Shown: positions 15,101 to 20,949, counted from the stretch's first letter. The stretch: 21,003 nt of DNA from Scybalocola_A sp900557175 (GCA_937890745.1 CALADH010000079.1:1-21003), one strand, 5' to 3'. A program made the numbers and translations. The notes: a model not told the origin generated them from the sequence alone.

Positions 15101-15843
15101 TGGATGATGAAGGCGCTATTATTTCGGAAAAGCTGGCAAAGCTTTTAGATGTGGCTGAAGGTGATAGTGTTTATATTGATACCGGTGATATGCACTATGT
15201 TCCGGTGAAGATATCGCATATCGTGGAAAACTATTTCTTCCACTATATTTATTTAAGCCCGGCACTTTATGAGCGTGTTTATGGTGAGGCGGCCGACTAC
15301 ACGGAAATATTCATGAAAAACAAGACGGACAGCGAAGCGTTTGAAGAAGATTTTTCGGGACGTTATCTTGAAAAAGACAATGTTTCGGGCGTGACATTTA
15401 TACGTTCGACATCAGACAGAATCCGGGAAATGATAGGAAGCATGGATGTCATTATTTATGTGATTATTATTTCAGCGGGACTTTTAGCTTTTGTTGTTTT
15501 GTACAATCTTAATAATATCAATATCAGTGAAAGACGGCGTGAGCTGGCAACGCTGAAGGTTTTAGGTTTTTATGATTTGGAAGTATCCAAGTATGTTTTC
15601 CGTGAAAATGTATTGCTGACATTTTTTGGATCGATTTTTGGTATTTTCCTCGGTATCATTCTCCACCGCTATGTTATTCTGACTGCGGAAATTGATATGA
15701 TGATGTTCGGACGGAATATCTATTTTAAGAGTTATATCTATAGTATATTACTGACATTTGCATTTTCGATGATTGTCAATATCGTCACTCACTGGAAGCT
15801 TAAAAAGATAGATATGATTGAATCGCTGAAAAGTGTTGAATAA
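12193..15843 (+). CDS. Large FtsX-family ABC permease with ~400-residue extracytoplasmic coiled coil
   Basis: 1216 residues. TM1 lies at about 21-41 (ICLIVVLGTAFYAGIRA). A MacB-like outer domain follows to about 250, and a very long Ala/Glu/Ser-rich coiled coil runs from about 254 to 656 with heptads such as ELSDAEK and QLSEAQT. The first FtsX core (FFLVAALVSLTTMTRMVEEE then IGTLKALGYGKASI, about 677-815) comes next. Then there is another helix near 846-870, a second outer domain, and a final FtsX core from about 1083 with SERRRELATLKVLGFYDLEV. This duplicated FtsX layout with an inserted coil occurs in clostridial permeases of unknown substrate. By analogy to MacB/FtsX the coil would reach into or across the cell wall to transmit ATP-driven movement; this is inference. 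The ribosome site AGGTG overlaps the ATPase stop codon. Confidence 0.92.
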   Translation: MSKKALRKEFFMSVKKTRNRFISICLIVVLGTAFYAGIRAANPDMQQSADKFFDESRLMDIRVLGTLGLTDEDVAAISEVDGVEAAEAFYSADVLTMRNDKQLVLKLMSVPDQMNLMTVDEGRLPENKGECLADNVLMEEYGYEIGDTIEIYSDEDSELSDTVSQNEYTIVGRGRTALYLNMTRDSSSIGNGAVSGFVVIPKDDFNMDAYTEIGIRVADAAALDCYGDDYEKLIDSVVSDVEAIAGERCDLRYETVVSDAEAELSDAEKEVSDGRQQLSDAKTELSDGEKQLSEAAETIKDKESELSENEMLIADKEKLLNDSLAELSDGWQAYNDGIAKAKSGEAELSQAQTAFNEKEKQLSEAQTALSEAEAAFSQAQTEIDTKRTQTQGAIEQLNTAKETRNTLERAAADLAEQKAAFEAQKPQLQAAIDAMKNQLDVLQAAIDAETDEAAKAELQAQYDALKLKYDSAVESLAAAENAFAQKESEIKDALALLPSSEEIEAGLSEAQAGLEALDEAQKTLDAQIEAADIDGHKKEIEAGWQALEAGRQQIEAGRAEIAAAYEQLEGARKTLEAGQSEADEGVRQLSEAKTLLNDGWTAIDEAKEEIEANRTKLEDAKEEYEKAEKENMPDIEEGERQIADAKEEIASLKKPEWYVLDREYIQTCVEYAQDAERIGAIGEVFPVIFFLVAALVSLTTMTRMVEEERTQIGTLKALGYGKASIAAKYILYAFAATMIGGIFGAILGQKFLPYVIMNAYGIVYVSLTEFVTPLHFGYTVTSILAAVASTILAVVVACYKELRAVPAQLMRPEAPKAGKRVLLERMPFIWRHLSFSNKSTVRNLFRYKKRFFMTVIGIGGCMGLLLVGFGVEDSIMTIGDKQFNEIRIYDGNITLSEDSTQEERQKLYDEIKAEDNVETVMFAHEETVDVSVDHKGMGARSTYLFVPSELSRTSEFINLRDRRSHEAYTLDDEGAIISEKLAKLLDVAEGDSVYIDTGDMHYVPVKISHIVENYFFHYIYLSPALYERVYGEAADYTEIFMKNKTDSEAFEEDFSGRYLEKDNVSGVTFIRSTSDRIREMIGSMDVIIYVIIISAGLLAFVVLYNLNNINISERRRELATLKVLGFYDLEVSKYVFRENVLLTFFGSIFGIFLGIILHRYVILTAEIDMMMFGRNIYFKSYIYSILLTFAFSMIVNIVTHWKLKKIDMIESLKSVE
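12979..13083 (+). repeat. Five near-tandem 21-bp units encoding heptads of the permease coiled coil
   Basis: Five in-frame 21-bp units encode ELSDAEK, EVSDGRQ, QLSDAKT, ELSDGEK and QLSEAAE, i.e. [E/Q][L/V]S[D/E][A/G]xx. A 21-nt segment of the last units (13057-13077) recurs exactly at 13267-13287. The pattern indicates growth of the coil by internal duplication. Confidence 0.75.
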
Positions 15844-15849
15844 GCAGAC

Positions 15850-15880
15850 GGCAGGGCTTTGCCCTGCCGCCTTAAATTTT
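15850..15880 (+). terminator. Terminator after the FtsX-type permease gene
   Basis: A perfect 8-bp stem GGCAGGGC/GCCCTGCC with a TTT loop (15850-15868), 6 nt after the stop codon. The tail CTTAAATTTT is a poor U run, so efficiency is uncertain. Confidence 0.7.
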
Positions 15881-15888
15881 GATTTCTT

Positions 15889-15937
15889 TTGACAATTTTA
15901 GTCTTGTTAAAAATAAAAATATGTGATAGACTATAAG
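15889..15937 (+). promoter_or_regulatory. Probable promoter region of the glycerol-3-phosphate module
   Basis: TTGACA at 15889-15894 and TTGTTA at 15904-15909 are -35 candidates. TAGACT (15928-15933) and TATAAG (15932-15937) are -10 candidates; TTGTTA with TAGACT has an 18-bp spacer. No pair is clean, but a promoter must lie near here, since a terminator precedes it and an attenuator-like terminator follows. The sequence between it and that hairpin has two GGAGA copies (15959-15963, 15966-15970). Confidence 0.4.
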
Positions 15938-15969
15938 AAATAAGAACATATTGTTGACGGAGATTGGAG

Positions 15970-16018
15970 AGTCAGACAGATAAAGTGCGTGTGCACTTTG
16001 TTTGTGCTGACTTTTTTT
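15970..16018 (+). terminator. Leader terminator / candidate GlpP-controlled attenuator
   Basis: A 19-bp stem with one bulged G: AGTCAG (15970-15975) with CTGACT (16007-16012), ACAGAT with 16000-16005 (two G-U pairs), and AAAGTGC (15982-15988) with GCACTTT (15993-15999), closing on a GTGT loop. Seven T follow at 16012-16018. It lies about 270 nt upstream of the GlpA-like gene and downstream of a promoter region, with no gene before it, so it can only act on leader RNA. GlpP-family proteins are known to relieve such terminators in glp leaders when bound to glycerol-3-phosphate, and a glpP gene is present downstream. Control of this hairpin by GlpP is inference. Confidence 0.75.
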
Positions 16019-16053
16019 GTGACATAGGAAATTGTTTCCTATGTCACAAAAAA
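16013..16053. repeat. Long perfect palindrome sharing the U-tract of the leader terminator
   Basis: GTGACATAGGAAA (16019-16031) pairs exactly with 16035-16047 across a TTG spacer. The flanking T6 (16013-16018) and A6 (16048-16053) extend it to 19 bp. The T6 is part of the U-tract of the preceding terminator, so the two structures compete for those bases. Confidence 0.85.
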
Positions 16054-16131
16054 GCTCCGCGAGGGATGCGACCAGATGCATATGGAATATGACTGCCTAC
16101 GGCAGTCTGCATCTGGCGCGCAAAGCGGAGC
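16054..16131. repeat. Nested multi-stem element (REP-like repeat or structured RNA)
   Basis: Three concentric stems: GCTCCGC (16054-16060) with GCGGAGC (16125-16131); CCAGATGCA (16072-16080) with TGCATCTGG (16108-16116), extended by TGCG/CGCG across a bulged A; and GACTGCC (16091-16097) with GGCAGTC (16101-16107) over a TAC loop. It has no coding potential worth naming. It may be a mobile palindromic intergenic repeat or part of the leader RNA fold; sequence alone cannot choose. Confidence 0.65.
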
Positions 16132-16185
16132 AAGTCCCTCAAGGATTGAGGGATTTAGGGAGTTCGAAGCGGACTTGTCCGCTTT
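16132..16185. repeat. Two further hairpins in the glycerol-3-phosphate leader
   Basis: The first is an 11-bp stem, 16132-16142 with 16146-16156 (core TCCCTCAA/TTGAGGGA, GGA loop, one G-U). The second is AAGCGGAC (16167-16174) with GTCCGCTT (16177-16184), followed by a U-rich stretch (TTTGTTCTTTC) that gives it a weak terminator look. AAGCGGA also occurs just upstream at 16124-16130, hinting at internal duplication. Confidence 0.55.
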
Positions 16186-16200
16186 GTTCTTTCATATTTG

Positions 16201-16245
16201 TTTCATAAAGTTTTGCAGGAAAGTCCTTTGGACGTCTTTATGAAG
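16201..16245. repeat. Proximal leader hairpin before the GlpA-like gene
   Basis: TTCATAAAG (16202-16210) pairs with CTTTATGAA (16236-16244). An inner GTCC/GGAC hairpin (16223-16226 with 16230-16233) lies in the apical part. It ends 30 nt before the ribosome site of the next gene. I do not recognise it as a known riboswitch class. Confidence 0.5.
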
Positions 16246-16289
16246 CAGAAACCCCTCCGTGCAGTGTACGAAAAAAGGAGAGATAAGCT

Positions 16290-17729
16290 ATGATGTATGA
16301 TGCGGCGATTATCGGTGCTGGTGTCGTTGGAAGTGCGATTGCAAGAGAATTATCAAGGTACAAGGCAAATATTTGTGTGATAGAAAGAGATGAGGACGTC
16401 TGCTGCGGCACATCCAAGGCAAACAGTGCGATTGTCCATGCAGGTTTTGATGCAGTTTCAGGTTCCTTAAAAGCTGAGGTGAATGTGAAGGGCAATGCAA
16501 TGATGGATGAGCTGGCAGAAGAACTTGATTTTCCATTTAAGAGAAACGGCTCCTTTGTTGTCTGCACGGAGGAAGAAGGCCTTGATAAGCTTCAGGAGCT
16601 TTTAGAACGCGGTATTACAAACGGCGTGCCGGGGGTGACGATTTTAAGCGGCGATGAAGCAAAGAAGATGGAACCAAATCTTGCAGACGGCGTGATCGCA
16701 GCTTTATATGCACCGACAGGCGGCATTGTCTGTCCGTTTAATATGACGATTGCCCTCGCTGAAAATGCGGCAGTCAATGGCGTGGAGTTTAAATTAGACA
16801 CAGAAGTAATTTCTGTAAAAAAGATTGACGGCGGTTATGCCCTTGAGACGTCAGCCGGAGAGATTACGGCAAAGGCGGTTGTAAATGCTGCCGGTGTTTA
16901 TGCGGATAAGTTCCACAACATGGTCAGTGAAGATAAGCTTGAAATTGTTGCGAGAAAAGGCGAATATTGTCTTCTTGATAAGACGGCCGGCAATCATGTA
17001 TCACATACGATATTCCAGCTTCCGGGCAAGATGGGCAAGGGTGTGCTTGTGACACCGACAGTCCACGGCAATCTTTTAGTCGGTCCGACGGCGACAGATG
17101 TTGAAGATAAGGAAGCAATTAATACAACGGCAGAGGGACTTGCTTTCCTTCAGGCAAAATCATCCGAGAGCGTAAAAAACGTACCGCTGCGTCAGGTCAT
17201 TACTTCTTTTGCAGGTCTGCGTGCCCATGAAAAAGGCGATGAATTTATTATTGGTGAAGTCAAAGATGCGAAAGGCTTTTTTGATGCCGCAGGCATCGAA
17301 TCCCCGGGCTTATCGTCGGCACCGGCCATCGGTGTGATGGTTGCCGATATGGTCGGCGCATATCTCGGCGCGGATGAGAATGAAGACTTTATTCCGGTGC
17401 GAAAGGGTATTATCAATCCGCAGGAATTATCGTTTGAGGACAGACAGGCGCTTATTAAGGAGAATCCGGCTTATGGCCAGATTATATGCCGCTGTGAGAT
17501 GATTTCAGAAGGAGAAATCTTAGATGCCATCCACCGGCCGCTCGGCGCCCGTTCATTGGATGGTGTAAAGCGCCGCACACGGGCAGGTATGGGACGGTGT
17601 CAGGCAGGCTTTTGTTCACCGAGAACAATGGAAATTCTTGAGCGCGAAGTGCCGATGTGTGTCTATGACATTACAAAGCTTGGCGGCGAGTCAAAGATCG
17701 TGTACCATGAAAATAAAGAGAATCTGTAA
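16290..17729 (+). CDS. GlpA-like FAD-dependent glycerol-3-phosphate dehydrogenase subunit with BFD-type 2Fe-2S domain
   Basis: 479 residues. A DAO-fold flavoprotein with N-terminal FAD motif GAGVVGSAIARELS (9-22), CVIERDEDVCCGTSKANSAI and VHAGFDA (substrate-side flavin contact), and a C-terminal FAD motif ending near SPGLSSAPAIG. The last ~90 residues form a BFD-like 2Fe-2S domain with C400, C402, C437 and C442 (CRC then CQAGFC). This layout matches anaerobic GlpA and COG0579 relatives, which oxidise glycerol-3-phosphate or 2-hydroxyacids. GlpP, a phosphodiesterase and DUF1667 genes nearby favour glycerol-3-phosphate to dihydroxyacetone phosphate. AAGGAG (16275-16280) supports the ATG. An NAD/FAD flavoprotein gene follows after 17 nt, presumably its electron partner. 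Substrate is not proven by sequence; L-2-hydroxyglutarate-type activity is the alternative. Confidence 0.84.
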   Translation: MMYDAAIIGAGVVGSAIARELSRYKANICVIERDEDVCCGTSKANSAIVHAGFDAVSGSLKAEVNVKGNAMMDELAEELDFPFKRNGSFVVCTEEEGLDKLQELLERGITNGVPGVTILSGDEAKKMEPNLADGVIAALYAPTGGIVCPFNMTIALAENAAVNGVEFKLDTEVISVKKIDGGYALETSAGEITAKAVVNAAGVYADKFHNMVSEDKLEIVARKGEYCLLDKTAGNHVSHTIFQLPGKMGKGVLVTPTVHGNLLVGPTATDVEDKEAINTTAEGLAFLQAKSSESVKNVPLRQVITSFAGLRAHEKGDEFIIGEVKDAKGFFDAAGIESPGLSSAPAIGVMVADMVGAYLGADENEDFIPVRKGIINPQELSFEDRQALIKENPAYGQIICRCEMISEGEILDAIHRPLGARSLDGVKRRTRAGMGRCQAGFCSPRTMEILEREVPMCVYDITKLGGESKIVYHENKENL

Positions 17730-17746
17730 TCGGGGAGGAAATAAGC

Positions 17747-19012
17747 ATGAATTCATATGATATCGTAATTGTCGGCGGCGGTCCTGCAGGCCTTGCGGCA
17801 GCGGAAGCGGCGAGAAATGAGGGCGCACAAAGTATTCTTATTCTTGAACGTGATAAAGAGCTTGGCGGTATTTTGAACCAGTGTATCCACAACGGTTTCG
17901 GCCTTCATACATTTAAGGAGGAGCTGACAGGACCTGAATATGCGGCGAGATTTATCGAGCGCGTTGAGGCACTTCACATCGAGTACCGTTTAAATACAAT
18001 GGTTATTGATATTTCAAAAGATAAAGTCATTACAGCGATGAGCCGTGAGGACGGCCTGTATCAGCTTCAGGCGAAGGCTGTCATTTTGGCGATGGGCTGC
18101 CGCGAGCGGCCGAGAGGCGCCTTAAACATTCCGGGTTACCGTCCGGCAGGTATTTTTTCGGCAGGCACAGCCCAGCGTCTTGTCAATATGGAAGGCTATA
18201 TGCCGGGACGTGAAGTTGTTATTTTAGGATCGGGTGATATCGGTCTTATTATGGCGCGCCGTATGACGCTTGAGGGCGCCAAAGTCAAAGTTGTTGCAGA
18301 GCTTATGCCTTACTCCGGCGGTTTAAAGAGAAATATTGTCCAGTGCCTTGACGATTTTGGTATTCCGTTGAAATTAAGCCATACGGTTGTTGATATTGAC
18401 GGAAAGGAGAGAGTTAAGGGCGTGACACTTGCCAAAGTAGACGAGCATATGAAGCCAATCGCCGGCACAGAGGAATATATTCCGTGTGATACTCTGCTTT
18501 TATCTGTCGGACTGCTCCCTGAAAATGAGCTTTCAAGAAGCGCCGGTGTGAAATTGAGTCCTGTCCATGCAGGCCCGGTTGTTGATGAGAGCTTACAGAC
18601 AAATATTGAGGGCGTTTTTGCCTGCGGCAATGTGCTTCATGTTCATGACCTTGTTGATTATGTTTCGGAGGAAGCGGCAGCAGCGGGCGCTCATGCCGCG
18701 GCCTATGTGGCAGGTCAGGCTAAAGATGAGGGCGCGCCGGCTATTGAGATTGTGGCGACAGGCGGCGTGCGCTATACAGTGCCGGAATATGTCCATGCAG
18801 AGAAGATGGCAGATAAACTGACAGTGCGTTTCAGAGTCGGCGCAGTTTATAAAAATTGCTATATTACAACATATTTTAACGATACGCAGGTTGCGCGGCG
18901 CAAACGTCCTGTTGTGGCGCCGGGTGAGATGGAACAGATTGTTCTTGAAAAAGAGAAGCTGCTTAGTTTCCCGGAACTTAAGACAATTACTGTAAAGATT
19001 GAGGAGGCGTAA
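17747..19012 (+). CDS. FAD/NAD(P)-binding oxidoreductase subunit of the glycerol-3-phosphate module
   Basis: 421 residues, two-dinucleotide-binding-domain fold. The FAD site is VIVGGGPAGLAAAEAARNEG (GGGPAG at 10-15), followed by GGILNQCIHNGFGLHTF, a block typical of this subfamily. AMGCRERPRGALNIPGYRPA is next, then a second Rossmann motif GSGDIG (161-166) for NAD(P). The C-terminal FAD motif is TNIEGVFACGNVLHVHDLVD. It lacks a redox-active CxxxxC disulfide, so it is not a thioredoxin/lipoamide-type reductase. The likely role is to take electrons from the GlpA-like subunit through its 2Fe-2S centre and reduce NAD(P) or another acceptor, similar in layout to two-flavoprotein opine or proline dehydrogenases; that comparison is inference. 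GGGGAGGA precedes the ATG. The DUF1667 gene starts 4 nt after the stop codon. Confidence 0.86.
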   Translation: MNSYDIVIVGGGPAGLAAAEAARNEGAQSILILERDKELGGILNQCIHNGFGLHTFKEELTGPEYAARFIERVEALHIEYRLNTMVIDISKDKVITAMSREDGLYQLQAKAVILAMGCRERPRGALNIPGYRPAGIFSAGTAQRLVNMEGYMPGREVVILGSGDIGLIMARRMTLEGAKVKVVAELMPYSGGLKRNIVQCLDDFGIPLKLSHTVVDIDGKERVKGVTLAKVDEHMKPIAGTEEYIPCDTLLLSVGLLPENELSRSAGVKLSPVHAGPVVDESLQTNIEGVFACGNVLHVHDLVDYVSEEAAAAGAHAAAYVAGQAKDEGAPAIEIVATGGVRYTVPEYVHAEKMADKLTVRFRVGAVYKNCYITTYFNDTQVARRKRPVVAPGEMEQIVLEKEKLLSFPELKTITVKIEEA

Positions 19013-19015
19013 ACG

Positions 19016-19375
19016 ATGGAGGTTAGAGAATTAATTTGTATCGGCTGTCCGCTTGGCTGTCCTGTAACAGTGACAATGGATAACGGCGAGGTTGTTGAGG
19101 TTAAGGGAAATACATGTAAGCGCGGTGATGTTTATGCGCGTAAGGAAGTGACAAATCCGACACGTATCGTGACTTCCACAGTCAAGGTTAAGGGCGGCAG
19201 TCTTGCTATGGTTTCTGTTAAAACAAAAAATGATATTCCGAAAGAAAAGATTTTTGATTGTGTCAGAGCACTTAAAGGTGTTGAAGTGCAGGCACCGGTG
19301 CATATCGGCGATGTGATTATGACTGATGTGGCAGGCACCGGTGTGGATATTGTTGCAACAAAAGAAGTGCTGTAA
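19016..19375 (+). CDS. DUF1667 small cysteine-motif protein, third component of the glycerol-3-phosphate module
   Basis: 119 residues without signal peptide or membrane helix. The N-terminus has C8, C11, C15 and C34 in CIGCPLGC followed by VVEVKGNTCKRG. The arrangement C-x2-C-x3-C-x18-C, with GxxVxVxG before the last cysteine and RG after it, resembles the N-terminal 4Fe-4S segment of molybdopterin oxidoreductases, so a 4Fe-4S cluster is plausible though unproven. The remainder has VTNPTRIVTSTVKV, also reminiscent of that superfamily, and ends ATKEVL. The family occurs in operons with GlpA-like and pyridine-nucleotide flavoproteins and is described as uncharacterised (COG3862). GGAGG before the ATG lies inside the upstream gene's end, indicating tight operon coupling. 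Confidence 0.88.
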   Translation: MEVRELICIGCPLGCPVTVTMDNGEVVEVKGNTCKRGDVYARKEVTNPTRIVTSTVKVKGGSLAMVSVKTKNDIPKEKIFDCVRALKGVEVQAPVHIGDVIMTDVAGTGVDIVATKEVL

Positions 19376-19421
19376 TCACAAAGGTGCAGTGAGAAGTGCA
19401 TGATGATATAAAACTGTGAAG

Positions 19422-19449
19422 GGCAGGTGCGGCGGCATCTGCCTTTTTT
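19422..19449 (+). terminator. Terminator after the DUF1667 gene
   Basis: GGCAGGTGC (19422-19430) pairs with GCATCTGCC (19435-19443, one G-U), GGCG loop, six T at 19444-19449. It lies 46 nt after the stop codon, separating the three-gene flavoenzyme unit from glpP. Confidence 0.88.
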
Positions 19450-19488
19450 GGACGTTGAAGTATTGTGTCCGTATGAATGGATTGCGCG

Positions 19489-19502
19489 GCACCTGCCTTT
19501 TT
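19489..19502 (+). promoter_or_regulatory. Second copy of the terminator 3' arm plus T tract (alternative pairing)
   Basis: GCACCTGCC (19489-19497) followed by TTTTT is a near copy of the proximal arm and U tract at 19435-19449, and is the perfect complement of the 5' arm at 19422-19430. A longer hairpin (19422-19502, with GGAC/GTCC inside) can therefore form in place of the short one. It may be a back-up terminator or a duplicated arm. Confidence 0.5.
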
Positions 19503-19574
19503 GGGGACTGGAAAAAAGCCGCTTTTTGTGGTATTGTAGAGACAGAGAATTTTTGAAGAAAGAGGCCATGGCAT

Positions 19575-20144
19575 ATGATACATAAGACATTTATAGAGGC
19601 AGTTGAAGATTCACCTGTCATTACGGCAGTCAAGGATTTTGAGGGGCTTAAGCGCTGCTTTGACTCGGAGAGTAAGGTCGTGTTTATTTTATTCGGAGAT
19701 ATATGCAATATCGGAGATATTGTCGATGAAGTAAAGCGCCATGACAAGCTTGCACTCGTACATATCGACCTTATTGCGGGTTTGAGCAACAAGGAGATTG
19801 CTGTTGATTTTATAAAAAAATGTACGAGTGCCGACGGTATTATTTCGACGAAGCAGCAGCTTGTAAAGCGGGCAAAAGAACTGAATCTTTATACGGTTTT
19901 CCGATTTTTTGCCATTGATTCGATGGCGTATGAAAATATAAGCCGCCAGCTTGGGGCGGTGCGGTCGGATTTTGTGGAGATCTTGCCCGGTATGGCGCCG
20001 AAAGTCATTAAAAACATTGCGGCGTCCATCAGTGTGCCTGTCATTGCAGGCGGCTTGATTGCTGAAAAAGAGGATGTCATCGCTATTTTATCAAGCGGTG
20101 CGACATCAATATCAACAACAAACCAAAAGTTGTGGTTTATATAA
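19575..20144 (+). CDS. glpP: Glycerol-3-phosphate responsive antiterminator GlpP
   Basis: 189 residues, the normal GlpP length, a TIM-barrel-like cytoplasmic RNA regulator. Family blocks in order: SPVITAVKD, VFILFGDICNIGDIV, LVHIDLIAGLS, ADGIISTKQQLV, VFRFFAIDSMAYENI, EILPGMAPKVI, PVIAGGLI and SGATSISTTNQKLW. In Bacillus, GlpP bound to glycerol-3-phosphate lets transcription pass terminators in glpD and glpFK leaders; here the obvious target is the leader at 15970-16018. AAAGAGG upstream supports the ATG at 19575. It follows a terminator, so it probably has its own promoter, though I see only a weak TATTGT at 19532-19537. The phosphodiesterase gene follows after 25 nt and is likely co-transcribed. 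Confidence 0.93.
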   Translation: MIHKTFIEAVEDSPVITAVKDFEGLKRCFDSESKVVFILFGDICNIGDIVDEVKRHDKLALVHIDLIAGLSNKEIAVDFIKKCTSADGIISTKQQLVKRAKELNLYTVFRFFAIDSMAYENISRQLGAVRSDFVEILPGMAPKVIKNIAASISVPVIAGGLIAEKEDVIAILSSGATSISTTNQKLWFI

Positions 20145-20169
20145 GAAAGTAAGAAAGAAGGAATTTGTT

Positions 20170-20904
20170 ATGTCAAAAAACTTTGCACACAGGGGATTTT
20201 CGGGAAAGTATCCGGAGAACACGATGCTCGCTTTTAAAAAAGCCTATGAAGCCGGCTGTGATGGTATCGAGCTGGACGTTCATCTGACAAAAGATAACGT
20301 GATGGTGATTATTCATGACGAGGATATTAAGCGGACAACAAACGGCAGCGGTATGATCTGCGATTTTACTTATGAGGAATTAAAGCAGTTTGACGCGAGC
20401 GCCGGTTTTGCCGGACAGTACGGCTTCAATCCGATTCCGACGTTTGAAGAATATGTGGCGTGGGTGAAAGACAAGGACATTATGACAAATGTTGAAGTGA
20501 AAAACGGTGATTACTATTATGAGGGACTTGAGGAAGCGCTCATTGACATGATCCGCAAAAACCATTTGGAGGATAAGATTATTTTCTCATCGTTTAACAA
20601 TGCGTCGATTATGAAATGTAAGTGGCTTGCCCCGGAAATTAAATGCGGCTTTTTGATGGAGGGCTGTATCGGCAATGCCAACGGTTATGCGGTAAGTATG
20701 GGTATTGAATGCGTTCACCCCGACTGGGAAAAGCTGACCGATGAAGAAATCAGGGCATGTCAGAAACGGGGCGTGGAAATTAATACATGGACGGTCAACA
20801 AAGAAAAAGATATCCGCCATTTTGTGCAGATGGGCGTTGACGGTATTATATCAAACTATCCGGATCTTTGCGGAAAGATTATCAGAGAAGAAAGCGGAAA
20901 ATAG
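20170..20904 (+). CDS. Glycerophosphodiester phosphodiesterase (cytoplasmic GlpQ/UgpQ-type)
   Basis: 244 residues, single GDPD TIM-barrel domain. It hydrolyses glycerophosphodiesters (deacylated phospholipid head groups) to glycerol-3-phosphate and an alcohol. The catalytic set is visible: H7 (AHRG), PENT at 15-18, E34 and D36 (GIELDVHLTKD) and H49 (IIHDE), corresponding to the metal ligands and the general acid of the family. NVEVKNG, IIFSSFNNASIMK and the ending INTWTVNKEKD-VDGIISNYPDL are also typical. There is no signal peptide, so it acts in the cytoplasm, as UgpQ does. The ATG at 20170 follows AAGAAGGAA at 20155-20163; the same frame is open upstream to 20059 but that part overlaps glpP and is rejected. 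Its product feeds the glycerol-3-phosphate flavoenzyme and is the GlpP ligand. Confidence 0.93.
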   Translation: MSKNFAHRGFSGKYPENTMLAFKKAYEAGCDGIELDVHLTKDNVMVIIHDEDIKRTTNGSGMICDFTYEELKQFDASAGFAGQYGFNPIPTFEEYVAWVKDKDIMTNVEVKNGDYYYEGLEEALIDMIRKNHLEDKIIFSSFNNASIMKCKWLAPEIKCGFLMEGCIGNANGYAVSMGIECVHPDWEKLTDEEIRACQKRGVEINTWTVNKEKDIRHFVQMGVDGIISNYPDLCGKIIREESGK

Positions 20905-20949
20905 AGACAGTAAAGTTTTAAATTTTTAGTGTATAACAAAAGTGCAGAG

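Noticed and set aside
15872..16081. A 69-codon minus-strand frame in the glycerol-3-phosphate leader
   Set aside because: It runs through the terminator and palindrome and has no family features; the region is better explained by RNA hairpins.
19132..19590. A 152-codon minus-strand frame over DUF1667 and the glpP spacer
   Set aside because: It crosses the terminator hairpin and a well-supported plus-strand gene, and the translation looks random.
20059..20169. N-terminal extension of the phosphodiesterase
   Set aside because: That stretch overlaps the end of glpP and lacks family similarity; HRG and the catalytic motifs start right after ATG 20170.
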